DNA of 64,000 nt from Omphiscola glabra (lineage: Eukaryota; Mollusca; Gastropoda; Lymnaeidae), in the NCBI GenBank assembly GCA_964017045.1, contig OZ024807.1:7607481-7671480 (forward strand). The letters are read 5' to 3'. Numbering within the stretch: position 1 is the first letter of the stretch; each line of letters opens with the position of its first letter. The translations under genes and the position numbers were made by a program. A model generated the notes under the pieces. The model saw nothing but the letters and a program-made list of their open reading frames with translations, did not search any database and was not told where the DNA came from. This document shows positions 36,038 to 49,283 of the stretch, one piece after another.

Positions 36038-37203
36038 AAAACAAGACCAAAAGAAGTTTAACAAGTATCAGATCACAGTAAAAAAAAAACAAAAAAACTT
36101 TAGAGATTACCCATTTCTTGCCTACCTCCGGTATGTTTGTTTCTTGTTATGCATGTTTGTGTGTGAGTGTGGTGTGTATATTTACGTTTTTCAATTTGGA
36201 TTTTTTGGTAAAATTTTTATAATTTATTAGTGCCAACAGGAAGCATTTTTAATTTTTTTTAAATTCTGTGCGGTTTTGTTCGCTTTGATTATAAATAAAA
36301 ACACAAGATTAAAATCATTTTTGCTTTACGTTTTTACTTTTTGTGTATTTCAATAACACTTTAGAGCGTTTTCTGCTTATGAGGAAAATCCCCGATAACT
36401 TTCAGCATTCAAAGGATTTTCGGAGCATTGGGAAGCATGGACGTTGGGACGTTGCGTCAACAGCGGGGTCAATTTTTTGGGGCTAGCTCCTCACCTGGCC
36501 CTTGTCAACCCCCCCCCCCCGTCTCTGCCCCGGGGTGTTTCTGACGTTCTTTTTCTTTAGCGACGGTTGGTGAGTTTTGTCGTGTGCGTGTGTGTGTGTG
36601 TATTCGGCGTATTTATTTGATTCCTGTGTATATAGGGATTTTTTGCATGTTGCTTTGTATGTCGGTCTGTCGGTGGGTCGACGTTTCACGCCCCGCCTCT
36701 CTTTGTGGTCCCAGTTATTCTTTTTTTTTGCAAGCCTCGACTCTACCAGTTGTCGAGCCTAAATATAGTGTTTAACATTCCAAAAAAACCGAAGTTTTAA
36801 TGATTGGAGATCACATTATGCACTCTCTTCTTGGGAGGCCTTACAACATTTTCGGACATTTTCAAAAAATGTTTTTTTTTTATTTATGCATATGTTAAGC
36901 CAAACGTGCGCAACAAAGACTTAAATTTGCATATGTCGTTTTTTTTAAAGCATCCAAAAAAAAATTATTTGCACACTCATATTGCTGTTATTCCCCGTTC
37001 TATTTTTTTTTTTCATAAATTGTAGCCATTGTAATTTTGAACAAACTATTTTAGAGGACAAGTTGTAATTTGAAAAGAAAAAAAAAAAAGGAACACATGT
37101 CAGCACCGTTATAGAGTATTTGTCGCTCAACACTTGGGAGTGGATATTAATCAAATAAATTTTGGACCATGACAAAGTGCTGCAATATATTTTATGAACC
37201 AAA

Positions 37204-37417
37204 CTCTACATCAGTGATTCTCAACCGTGTTAATTCAACGACTCTTTAATACAGTCCCTCGTGTTGTGGCTACCCCCTGACAAAAAAATATTTTTTTCTC
37301 CATCATAACTGTAGAGTATATGTGTATGTTTCAGGTGGTATTAGGCGACCCGTGGGAAAGGGTCCCATGACACCAGAAGGGGTCGCGACCCACTGGTTGA
37401 GAACCGCTGCTTTAAAT
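37204..37417. mobile_element. hAT-Buster-type MITE
   Basis: The element is 37212-37409. Its left end is CAGTGATTCTCAACC and its right end is GGTTGAGAACCGCTG. Flanking 8-mers CTCTACAT and CTTTAAAT agree at six of eight positions, both with central TA. Internal GGTCGCGACC relates it to the MITEs near 49.6-50.1 kb. Confidence 0.7.
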
Positions 37418-37821
37418 GTTTTAGAAATAAATATAAATACCAATATGAGATTCAAATAATAAAAGAAGAGAGCCGCTATTTTGTCATCCAATGCACTGCA
37501 TAGGTCTATGAAATATTGTATACAGGATAACTAAACTCAATACATTACACACATCCAGCCGACAAGCATAAAATAAGTTGAAGAAACACTAATTAGATAA
37601 AATAAAATTTGTGGAAAAAATTAAAAGGAGGTAATATATATTTTATAAAATTTATAATAAAAAATTCATGGCTTAATCCCCTTTCATAAGTCAAATTTTT
37701 ATTTTTTTTATTTTATTTATCTATCACTTTCTTCGGGTCTTTATCCAAATTTCGCGTGAAATAAAAAAAAAAAAATCACAGAATCCTTTAGCCATAATTA
37801 TAATTTATTTAGGGTCAAAAT

Positions 37822-38095
37822 AAGTACATCATCATCATCATCATCATCATCATCATGTCTCTTAGTCCTTGGACCTCTGGGGCGCCACAGATGACATGAA
37901 AACTATCCTTCTCCATTCCTCTCGGTCTTCTGCACTACGCATAGCATCGCCTCGTTTTAATCCCGTCCACTCTTCGATGTTTTATCTTCCCATCTTTTTC
38001 TCTGTCTTCCTCTTCTTCTCCCTCCTTTAGTTGTGCCCTGCATGATTTCTCTGGCGAGCCTTTGTTTTCTGGTCACTCGTATTTACGTACTTTAA
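37822..38095 (-). mobile_element. LINE 3'-end fragment with (ATG)n tail
   Basis: On the minus strand this reads as the C-terminal end of a LINE reverse-transcriptase ORF: LAREIMQGTTKGGRRRGRQR, then RSAEDREEWRRIV, with stops between. It ends in an (ATG)n tail (CAT repeats on the plus strand at 37829-37856). Confidence 0.7.
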
Positions 38096-38569
38096 TTTGG
38101 ATTCTATGGCAAAGATTATAAATTATGTGTGCCAATATGAAACATTTTTTAATTTTAAAATTTTGTTGGATTTTGTTCGCCTTGATAATAAATAAAGATA
38201 CAAGTTTAAAATCATTTACGCATTTTCTTTTTTTTTTAACTTTTCTATATTTGTATTACACATTAAAACAATTGTTGCTCAAAAAAACACGTTAATAAAC
38301 TTTTATAAATTGTGATCGTATTAAAATTGGTATAACTTCATCTCCAAGCTCCATGAATTTAGAAATGGTAAAATATTGAGTTAGACTGTTTTAACCAAAT
38401 GTACAGTTGAGAGCGATGATAATACGTGGGCACATATGTATCAGGTTAAAAATGTGCTTCCATTTTTTCTTTTGATATCGTGAACATTCGTGAGAACACA
38501 TTTATAAACAAAAGAAAGTGTGTTGACATTTTAAAAGAAAATATTAAAAAACCCAAATAATTTATTTTT

Positions 38570-39258
38570 TTTAAAAAAAGATACACATTTTTTTTTTTTA
38601 AAAAGATACACATTTTTTTTTTAAAAAAAGATACACATTTTTTTTTTTTAAAAAGATACACATTTTTTTTTAAAAAAGATACACATTTTTTTTTTTTAAA
38701 AAGATACACATTTTTTTTTTTTAAAAAGATACACATTTTTTTTTTTAAAAAGATACACATTTTTTTTTTTTAAAAGATACACATTTTTTTTTTAAAAAAA
38801 GATACACATTTTTTTTTTTAAAAAGATACACATTTTTTTTTTAAAAAGATACACATTTTTTTTTTTAAAAAGATACACATTTTTTTTTTAAAAAGATACA
38901 CATTTTTTTTTTTTAAAAAGATACACATTTTTTTTTTAAAAAAGATACACATTTTTTTTTTAAAAAAAGATACACATTTTTTTTTTTAAAAAGATACACA
39001 TTTTTTTTTTAAAAAAAGATACACATTTTTTTTTTTTAAAAAGATACACATTTTTTTTTTTTAAAAGATACACATTTTTTTTTTTAAAAAGATACACATT
39101 TTTTTTTTTTAAAAAGATACACATTTTTTTTTTTAAAAAAAGATACACATTTTTTTTTTTTAAAAGATACACATTTTTTTTTTTTTAAAAAGATACACAT
39201 TTTTTTTTTAAAAAAAGATACACTTTTTTTTTTTTTAAAAAGATACACATTTTTTTTA
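38570..39258. repeat. About 24-bp poly-T/poly-A minisatellite, roughly 28 copies
   Basis: Unit AAAAAGATACACA followed by 8-12 T. Tract lengths vary from copy to copy. The minus-strand open frames rich in KKK, FFF and CVSF are artefacts. Confidence 0.93.
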
Positions 39259-39934
39259 TTCATAAACATAGAGAGAGAGAGTTTCAGGGGCATGAAAAAG
39301 GGGTTTGAGATTTTCTATAAATAAAAGGATTTTTTTTTTCCAGTTTGCGCAAAATAAAGTTTATGGCAATTGATAATGTTTCTGATATGAAGAATAGTTT
39401 TCAAGCTAGGCTGTTACAAGCAAGACAATGTATTAATTGGTTGTGCTTTAGAAATAAGAAATCTGTTTATTACCTTCCGATAATGCAGTTGAGAAGCGAG
39501 GCAGAGAATGGATACAATTTTTAATACAGATACGAAATAAAGCACCAAAAAAAAAAAATCATTTATGTTGCAGATATTTAAAAGTAGACTCTTTAAAAAA
39601 AAAATTTAAAAAATTAAGTTTAGTTCAACTTTTACAATTTTTAGAAAATGTGTTTCGTTTCTAGTACAGGGGCATTAAAAGGGGTTTAGTATTATTATAC
39701 TTTATAAGAAGGAAAATTATCAAAACCCAATGATGTAAGAGACGTCAATGTCTTTACATAGATACTTCTATTTAGAAAATGATAAAATTGTGTGATGTTC
39801 TAATTCTCAAATATACATTTCGAAGGCGTTGAAAAAGGTCAAACTTTTTGTTGTTGCTGTTGAAGATAAAATACTATAAAACCGATTCAGTGGCATAAGT
39901 AAAGGAAAGAATATATATGTTGAAACTCTGCAAT

Positions 39935-39960
39935 AGCGGGGGGGGGGGGGGGGAGGGGGA
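39935..39960 (+). repeat. Poly-G tract
   Basis: A G run interrupted once. Confidence 0.9.
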
Positions 39961-40099
39961 TGCAGCGCAATATGCCTTCCATTATCACCCGAGTAAAAGT
40001 GGGTCATAAATTATAGTTATCTAGAAGCTATGTATTATGCAATAACAACTCTAGAACAAAGCTTTTTCTAAAGAATATAATATATGTAATGTATGTATG

Positions 40100-41412
40100 T
40101 AAAAGAACTATGTACTCAGATACATAAACTTATAACTAAAATTTGGCAAGAAGAGAAATTTCCAACAGAATTGGAAACAGCATTAATATCCCCAAAACAC
40201 AAGAAAGGCTCCAAACTTTAGTGCACAAACTACAGAGGAATTTCCCAATTAAATGTTTCTTACAAAATACTGACGAAGCTAATGACCAAAAGTCTTCAAC
40301 CGTATACTGAAAAATACTAGGTGTTTACCAATGTGGATTCAGGCAAGACAGACCAACGACTGATCCGATTTTCACCATCAGATTCCTATAAGAGAAATAC
40401 TATGAATATAATATACCAGTACATGAACTCTATGTGGCCTATGACAGCATCAAAAGAAAATATCTATATGAGCCTCTGCAGGAGTTTGGCATACCCAAAA
40501 CTGACAAGATTGATGCATATAACACTGAACAACTCAAAAAGCAAAATCAAGGTTCAAAGAGAATAATCAAGGGAATTTGATATTAGACAAGGCCTAAGAC
40601 AGGGAGACTATGCTATTTAATCTAACATGAGAGACAGAGTTATAAGAAGAATACATATTGACACCCAAAGAATAATAACAGTATACTTTCTGAGGGAAAG
40701 CCAAGATCCACAACCAATGGGCACGCTGTACATCCAACCCCTTCAGTATCTTGCAAATGCTGATGACATAGCACTGCTAGGGAAACGTATTAAAGACATA
40801 TCAAAATCATTTATTGAATAAGAAGACGCATCACTACAAGCAGGGCTGGAAGTTAACAAACAAACAAACAAACAAATGCATGACTATGATAAGAGAAGAA
40901 CAGACAGATGAATCATTAAAATTAGAAACCGGACTTTTGAAAAAGTAAATCAATTTAAAACTGTAATCAGACCAGTTGTAACACATGCAAGTGAAACTTG
41001 AACCCTTACAAAAACGACAGAAAACCTATTAAACACATAGGAGAGAAAAATCCTCAGGAAAATATATGGAGCAAAGGAGGATGAATATGGATGGAGAATA
41101 CGAACTAACAATGAATTGCACAGTCTATATCAGGATCCCACTATAGTAGCAAAAATATAAAAAAAGGCAGGCTACGCTGGGCAGGACACTTAGAGAGAAT
41201 GCCAAGTGACAGGTGAGTGAAGAGGATGCATCACCAACCCCACAGAGGAAAACGTCTCAAAGGCAGACCTAGGCTTAGACGGATGGATGATGTGGAAAAA
41301 GATCTACAAGAATTGGGAATCCGAGCATGGAAAAGAAAAGCGTTAGTTAGGTCTGAGTGGAAGGAAGTGGTGAGGCAGGCCAAAGACCTTCATGGGCTTT
41401 AGCGCCACATGG
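40100..41412 (+). mobile_element. Non-LTR retrotransposon (LINE), degraded reverse-transcriptase ORF
   Basis: Peptide pieces in three frames match a LINE reverse transcriptase in order: an NYRGIS-type box near 40230, a region near 40330-40560 ending LNNSKSKIKVQRE, ADDIALLGKRIKDISKSF near 40757-40818 where the expected tyrosine before ADD is Asn, and a C-terminal GRLRWAGHLERMPSD plus GRPRLRRMDDVEKDL near 41165-41300. The ORF ends near 41402 (AKDLHGL) and a (TA)n tail follows. Many stops and frameshifts show that it is dead. The true 5' end is not visible. Confidence 0.8.
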
Positions 41413-41419
41413 ATGAATA

Positions 41420-41492
<73 letters not shown>
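41413..41492. repeat. (TA)n microsatellite at LINE 3' end
   Basis: About 75 bp of TA directly after the LINE stop, probably grown from its tail. Confidence 0.92.
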
Positions 41493-41497
<5 letters not shown>

Positions 41498-43560
41498 TTT
41501 GTGTTTAAACAATACAATTCAAATTTTGATTTTTTAAATATTAATACATTGAGCTAAATTTACAAAATTGAAGTCTCCTAAAATCCCAGTCCTTATACCC
41601 GTCATACCATTCATACCCATCATTCCCATCATGCCGTCACACCCATCACCAAATTTACCGTTTCATTTACTAATACACTTGAACTACCCTGGTTGCTCTC
41701 TCTTTTTTTAAATTTTAAATTGAGTTGCTTTCCACGAACACTATTAGGAAATCATAAATTCCTAATGAGTTTCTTTCATCGAGAGCTTCAAAGCTACAGT
41801 TCGTCTTTTATGTCAATTTTACCTGCACGACGAAAGGGCCAGACGCTTTGTGGGCGAGTCGTCTACTGACTCTCCGGTACAAGCCAAGGATCAACTGCTA
41901 AGGGAAATCACTACTAAAACAAAATATTCGATCATCCCGCTTGTCGATACTATCACCCCCCCCCCCCCCCACACACACACACACGAGCCTAATGTGTACA
42001 GTAAAGCTCGCCAATCGAGGGGCGGTTTAATTCCATCAATGGGTTCACTGATCGAAGCGTATCGATTTATTCACTCGAGGCACGGCCATGGGTTTTTGTT
42101 CTGTCACTGTAATTAGCGGTTCTTTCGGTGTGAATTAATCATAGTCCCGGAGCCGGGCTTACAAACTGAGAGAGAGAGGGGGTCTCCTTGAGCCTTTGCT
42201 TCACGTGCATGGCTGGCTCCATTTGTTAAGATTATTTTTTTTTTACCTTACGAAATTGTTGCAGGCGTCATGCCCCTGGGCTTATGCTTATTCCTGGAAC
42301 AAAGCGATGTGTTTTAACGTGTAAAGGATTTATTGTACTGGCGTGATTTTTTGACATTCATGTCTTTGTGATGTATTTTGGTTTTTTTTGTTTTTTTGTT
42401 GGTTTGTGTGTGTGTTAAACACTGTTGATAATTGTAAACGAAATTCCTTTGACCGACAACATTACGGCTCTGTGAATACTCATCAAAACGATTCGTGCTC
42501 TTTTTTTTCTTCTTTTTTTTTTAAAAACAAATGCGGAGCAGGCAAATTCAGTGGCAGGATCGAATAGGTGGAATGGGTGAAATGAGGTCCTTGCAACAGA
42601 GTTTGTTTTGTGTTGAATTTTTAAACATATATCTTTTAAAAGGGAAATAAATAAATACATGGCCCATAGTTTCTAACATAAAGTTTGAATAGCAGTTGTT
42701 TTTTTTAATCCACTTTTTTGAAACTCCAGTTTTATTTCTTCTCATTTTTATCAATGGACAGAATAATATGCCAATAACAATTTTAAAAATTAAATAATAA
42801 ATAACATTAATTTTTCGTCTATATGTTTAACTCTGGGTGCTTTTTGTTGGTGCTAATAACGAATATTTTAAAAAAAAAAGACTTCCACACAATATAAAAA
42901 CAAACAATTTTATAAATCAACGTTTTGGAAACGACGACTTGCGATGATATTAGATGGTGGCTCGTTTGGACGAACATGAGCGATAGCTCCGACCGTGAAA
43001 TTTGTTCTTGGGAGAGTGCTTCCTTGACCAGCTTTTCGTTGCGGAGCATTCCGTCCACACTCCCATGTTGATTCAGAAGTCTACCACAAGGAAGCAGCAC
43101 CACTATGATCACAAGGCCAAAGTCAAGGAGATAGAAAGGAGGGAGAACTCTTCACTGATGTAAGTACAACTAGTTTCATGAAAAAAGTTAACCTACTGAG
43201 TAAGGAACAAACCTTTCTTTTTTTTTTTTTTTGTAACCCATTAAAAATGTTTTTGAAATGCAACAATCATTTAATCAACCGAAATTCAGAAAAACTGTCA
43301 AATTCATTCAATTCTTAAAACTGGTAATTAAAAAAATATTCAACGTTAAAATTAAGCACCAGTCTCTTTCTATTGACTTGTTCCGCCGCATGCGATGTGA
43401 TTTAATTCAACAATCCATTGTCCTGTGTGTACGAAAGCCTCACATTAAACGTTCATAATGCGTCTGCAAAATAGTCAATCGATGATCCAATGGGAGAAAC
43501 TGGTATTACAAAAACATATATTTGAATTTAATTGTGTATTTGGATCAATAAACAAAACAT
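41493..43560. other. Intergenic DNA
   Basis: AT-rich, with a poly-C plus (CA)n tract near 41946-41983. Apart from a weak exon candidate near 42.96-43.09 kb I see no gene. Confidence 0.45.
42950..43112 (-). other. Possible orphan exon, unrecognised
   Basis: An open minus-strand stretch encoding LLPCGRLLNQHGSVDG, then NEKLVKEALSQEQISRSEL. Its composition looks more coding-like than the surroundings and there is a pyrimidine-rich stretch before an AG near 43105. I recognise no family, and no partner exons were found. Confidence 0.2.
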
Positions 43561-43564
43561 ATCT

Positions 43565-43962
43565 TAAATGCCTTTGACACACCCTTCCCCATTAGAACGT
43601 GGCCGATAGAGTCAAAATGGCTTTGACACAGACTTCCACATTAGAACTCGGCCGATAGAGTCAAAATGCCTTTGACACACCCTTCCCCATTAGAACGTGG
43701 CCGATAGAGTCAAAATGGCGTTGACACACCCTTCCCCATTAGAATGTGGCCGATAGAGCCAAAATGGCTTTGACACACCCTGCCCCATTAGAACGTGGCC
43801 GATAGAGCCAAAATGGCTTTGACACACCCTTCCCCATTAGAACGTGGCCGATAGAGCCAAAATGGCTTTGACACACCCTTCCCCATTAGAACGTGGCGAT
43901 AGAGTCAAAATGGCTTTGACACACCCTTCCTCATTAGAACGCGGCCGGTAGAGTCAAAATTC
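43565..43962 (+). repeat. 49-bp tandem repeat, about 8 copies
   Basis: Unit starts CTTTGACACACCCTTCCCCA and ends TAGAGTCAAAATGG. Copies are 90% or more alike by eye. Confidence 0.92.
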
Positions 43963-44750
43963 AGAATTATTTATCCCTACACAGCAGCAGCATAGCCTAG
44001 TTTATTACCGCCCCAGGCTAACCAATATCTTTGCCGCTTCCTGCCCCACTACCTCTCAAGAAAATAATACAACTCAGCAGTTGACCGAATATTCTACACC
44101 TTAATATATAGAAATAAGCGCCACTTAGGGCGTGCCGCCCTCTCCAGCCACCCTCGGACGTTAATGTTACACAGTCTTTTGACGATATAAACACGACTGT
44201 TTCTAATGTTTAGTAGATGTAAATAAAAGGAATGATTGCATGGAATGGGCCGATATTTTTTTATCTCGAAAATGCAAGATCATGTTTCCAATCGTGGTAC
44301 CTTGATTTCAAAAGGAAATGCATCCCCGGACCCAACGTTATAGATTGGCAATGTTTGGCGTCGTGCATTCGTAGTCCTTGTGTTTACACACGACGGGGTA
44401 GGGCAAATGTTGACAGAGTTGTCAGGCGCATGGGCGACGCTACATGGAAGTAATGGTTCCAGTGTCCATAGTGACTTTGACAACAGAACAAAGAGTGGTA
44501 GACTTTCACGAGACTGATGTGATGTTGAGCACGTCACGTGTCGGTATTTCCGTCACGCAAGCGTCTATTAGACTTGTGTAAACTTATCAATTGGTTGGAC
44601 ACATCTTGTGCTGACGTATTGCTTTGTACGAACGTCTCTTGGACTTCGCTAGACGCAATGTTTAGTTGAGCGCAGCTTTGATAACGTGTTCAAAAATCGG
44701 CGAAATAGGAGGCATGGTAACAGTGCAATGGATCCCAGAGGCGCCTTTTA
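43963..44750. other. Intergenic DNA
   Basis: No recognisable gene. The open frames on both strands near 44230-44540 overlap each other and resemble nothing I know. Confidence 0.45.
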
Positions 44751-44754
44751 AAAT

Positions 44755-45345
44755 TTGCACACTCCTAGCAAACAAGAACCATGGTGGAGGTTAGGCTGCA
44801 AACAGCAGAGCTTAGTGACGCAAATGCGCACCGAGCATTGCCCCATAAGCACATACTTCTGGCGGCTAGATAACAAAAGGGATCCTACCTGCCGGCATTG
44901 CAGCCTGGCCCTGGAGACACTAGCGCACCTGTTAACCGAATGTTCCTTACTAGATGTCCCGGTGGAAGCCGGGGTGGTTGGGGAAACCTACGTGAAGAAA
45001 TGCTTAGCAGATGGACCTGGTAGCCAATTTACTAGCCAGGGTGATAAAAGAGTAATCTCAGACCTTCACCAGAATATGTGTGTTAGTTGAACGCAACAGA
45101 GTCCTTTTACCCAAATGAGAACCGTACTCTGCCCTGCTAACTCGCACTTTAACAGACTGAACAACAACAGGGACCCGACCTGTCGGCATTGCAGCGTAGT
45201 CCTAGAAACACTGGCGCATCGGTTGACTGAGTGGCCAGCACTAGATTTTTGGGGGTGGAGGGGACAGGGCGGCGGGAGAGTCCTACGTTACGACGATGTT
45301 CTATTGTTGCCAATGTTCTAGCCTAAATCAGAATATAAGCGTTAG
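44755..45345 (+). mobile_element. Two tandem fragments of a LINE ORF C-terminus
   Basis: Two partial copies, about 44755-45060 and 45110-45345, each encode QMRTEHCPIS or MRTVLCPANS, then RDPTCRHCSxxLETLAHxLTE. This Cys/His pattern with a preceding QxRTGHC-type word is typical of the C-terminal end of non-LTR retrotransposon polyproteins. The two copies suggest a local duplication. Confidence 0.65.
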
Positions 45346-46059
45346 TTAGTTGAATACAGCATTTGCTGCTGTCCCCCCCCTCCCCCCGAGCTACACACCT
45401 ACTTTTTTTTTTAGTTCTTATCAGTCTTTTGTAAAGATATCAATAATTTTAAATCATCTTTTTTTTATATATATTAATATGTGCACTGTAATCTACACTT
45501 AGCGCACTCACTTATGAGATGCACTCCTAGAACTCGATTCCCTCCAGACAATCCAGAATGTAAAGCTCTTAATCTCATTTATTGTGTTTTCATAGTTTTT
45601 TTCTTTTTTTTTTCTTTTCACCCGTCTGTCCAATTGGCGGCCATTTAGCAAACACCGATGAAGGACTTGACACATTGATGGTGTCTAAAAGGGGTTCCCC
45701 CTAACACGTGACGTTTGTGTACTTTGGGTGCTGTTTGGAGCGGTGCTCGAGTTATAGGCGTTACAATTACGGGCATAATAAAGAGACCTTTAACAAGTTT
45801 ATTAATCGCATCAGGGGATTAAGTTTTTAAAAAAAAATTAAAGTTATTGAATGACTTACTCGCTGATTACCAATGGTAACTTGAACGACAAATGTAAAAA
45901 AAAAATTTGATACATAAATTTGTTTAAAAAGACTGAATTTTTCCATTGAAAAACTTGAAAAACTGATCTTTTTTTGGTCAGGTTGGTGAGGACTATTTGA
46001 AAGAATTTTTTGTCATCGGCAACGAGACTGTGTGATAATATTTAGCTCAGTTAGCCGTT
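45346..46059. other. Intergenic DNA
   Basis: AT-rich sequence without recognisable features apart from short homopolymer runs. Confidence 0.4.
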
Positions 46060-46430
46060 ATTACGGACCGTTATAAATGGAGAATTTAATATCTTATCCT
46101 TTGTCTATGGCTCGTTCTAAAAACAGTCCATAATAAAGGACGGAACCAAAGTTTAAAAATAATAACAAATAAAACGACAATCAAGGCCAGAGCTAATTAC
46201 AATTAATAACTTTTTAATTTGTGAACTTCAATTAAATAATAACAGCAAGAGAAATATGATTAAAATTATAAACTTACAGATTTGCTGGTACCGGTACTGT
46301 ATATACAAATACAACGAGCAAAGAATTGTACAACAAGGAAATAGTAAAATCTACACACAACAAAGTGTTAAATAATGACACATTGCACGACTCGTGATCA
46401 AAAGAAAATCTCTCCCCCTCTGTATCGGTC
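46060..46430 (+). mobile_element. Dispersed repeat, copy 1 of an inverted pair
   Basis: This is closely matched, as reverse complement, by 59860-60235. Shared words include TTCTAAAAACAGTCCATAAT, GGCCAGAGCTAATTACAATT and TTGCTGGTACCGGTACTGTA. It has no ORF. It is probably a non-autonomous element; the exact ends and target repeats were not resolved. Confidence 0.75.
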
Positions 46431-49243
46431 AGCCATTTTTATAGGCATTTCCTACTAATGTCTCTCGAACCACCTAACACATTGTTTTGCCTTCCCGTTT
46501 TATCCAGAATCTTCTATTATTTTCGACAGTTTTCCTGACTGGAACAGATGATAATAAATGTTGTAAACAAGGTTTTTTTCTAGACACACTTCAAAGGCGA
46601 TCACGAGAGTTCACGAGGGGTCATGCACATGGGACGCGAGATATGCGTGCTTTAACCCGTCATCTTCATAACAGCCATCCAAAGATTTATCAAGCCATAA
46701 ATAAATGCTAAGTTAATGATAAAATACTTTTGTATATATATATATATTTATATATATATATATATATATTTCTAAGTCATGTTTCAATCAGGAAAGGGCG
46801 CTTCGCAGTAAACTTTAAATCATCAAATATATATATATATATATAAAGAAACATTTTCTAGGCAGCGATTTTTCGATAGTCTTTGAATTGCATTCATAAG
46901 AAATTCTATGGTGAAGGCCTTGGGGAAAATATTGGATCCCAAAGGAAATATGGCCCCTGTAAAATAAAAACAACCGTTATTTGTTCAAATAAAACGGGCC
47001 CCCACACTGACTCGCGTATTGTCGCCTAAGTTCCAAAAATAAATGCAATATTGCCACTAGATTGCACATGAGTGAAATATGGCGAGCAGTGAAATGAATT
47101 TGAACTCATGGGAAAATTTTGAGAAACCTCGTCACGCCCTGGCAACAGATCGATTCGATATTGAATGTTAGCTTTGCTCAATCATCTGTCACTGTCAAAT
47201 AATGACGTCTCGTAAATAATCTCTTACAATATCTCATAATTTCTCAAAGAAGTGTTTAAGCTAGATATAGGGGAAACTTTACTAATTTATTAGGATACCG
47301 TGAGCCCAATATTCGTTGTATTTCTATGTCCTTCTCTCTTCTTCTTCTTCTATATATTAAGGGCCCACGATCAATTTATTGGCTCCTATGAATGTAGATG
47401 GGATTTGTCCAATAAAGGTTTCACCATTATATACCTGAGAGAGATTGTGTCCAACTATTGGCTGTTGTAAATGAGTATTGTTAATTTAATTTTACTATTG
47501 AGGGACATTGGAAAAAAAAGTCATTTAAGAACCATTTTTTCTTTAAATATAAGTTTAGGACATTAGAGCGCTGTGAGCTTGCTGGAATAGCTTGGACACA
47601 CGCGCTATAAAAGTCCTCAATCAGTATCATCATCATCAAGTCGAGATATCTTAATAGCAGTTTAAATCTGTCTTTTAAGATTTAAAAAAAAAAAAAAATA
47701 ATAATATATTCCCAATTATTTTTTTTTGTACCAGCTCGCAAACCCTCCATTACTAACTGTATTATTTTTTATGTAGCACAATGCCTCTTGATTTGTGTAT
47801 GAAAAGCCACAATAATTTAAACACATTTTAGCGACATAATGTATACTCTTTGACGAAATGCGCAGAATGACAGGTTCAAATTGAATTTAACGAATTTCGT
47901 GACGTCAGTGAAAAAGAGCAAATGAGAGAGATACTGAGAGAGAGATGGAGAGAGCGAGAGAGAGAGAGAGATAAGAAGAGCACACGACTAAGTGCTTGAG
48001 ATTACGATTTGATCTCAGCACAAAACATTCTCCTTGTATGTATGACTGTAATGCTGTGTTCCATCATAGGCGCGCGATATAAGATTCCCAGAGGTTGGCA
48101 CTGATGTGGATTCTAGTGAAGCGCGTTACTTGAATACATGTTTTTGGTCAAGTAGCTTAAGTAGTCGGGATGATCGCGAAGCTTTCCGCTATCATTTGTA
48201 TATGCATATATATATGCGTAGATATTGTACAGATATGTGTACACATCTATAGAAATAAAAGACAATATTAGTTGATCATGTTGCTTCTCGCATGTATGGT
48301 GGTGGCAGACAGAAAACACTAGGTGGCCACTAATAGTACGGAAATGTCCCTCTCTTAGCGCCATTTAGCACACACACATCCCCACTCCCGTTTTTCCTAA
48401 AATCTTTGCACTGTCCCCTTTCGATTCCTCCCATGATTTATCCCCCTTTCCCACTGTCCCACAACACACCCCCTCTAAGCAACTCCGCATTCCGTTAACC
48501 CGACCTCGTAACACCACCCCCGACCCTCAAACCAGCTGGTACGCAGAGTCGCACTCAATCCGTTTAAGCTGAACACATGTGCTGGGGGTTTGAAGGTCTG
48601 GCACCCGGTGTTATATTCCACTCGGTGGCCTATAAATAACCTTTCCCGCCGTTGTCTTGAGATAAAATGTCTTGCATTCCTGTATGACACAAGACAAATG
48701 GTTTGTTCCGAGTGGCGGTCTGAGCTACTGGAGCTTAGCATGACTTATACGCGGTCATTCCTCAAAAGGGAAGTCAAATATTAAAAGTGCCTTCTTTTTT
48801 TTTTTTAAGTCACCGACGATTTGGGTACCAGGTATGGTAAATACCTCTCCAGGGGAGCGGGGTCCGTTTTATCACCAGTTTATCAAAAAGGGATTGAAGG
48901 TCATCTTAAACAATATAGATTTAGCAAAGGATTATTGATAAAATGTGTCAAAAGTTGCTATCCTAAGTTGTTTTGTTTTTTTCCATTTGCTGATAAGTAA
49001 TTTGTTTTTATTTCCTTTAAAAATAACGTAGAAAAGAAGAGTTAGCAAGATAAGACTACAGAATTATTAAATTGATAGTTTTCAAAGGATTGTTTTTGTT
49101 GACATCTATGAGAAGGAGAGTTGCAGGTCTTCGATTGAAATAATCAGAACAATAAATAAAATACAGACTGACAGATATTAATTGGCTTTCTTTAAAAAAA
49201 TTGTTTCAAATTTTCACATTTAATAGTCGCTTTGTCAAGAAAC

Positions 49244-49283
<40 letters not shown>

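Noticed and set aside
38446..39293. Lysine/phenylalanine-rich minus-strand open frames
   Set aside because: They are translations of the poly-A/poly-T minisatellite.
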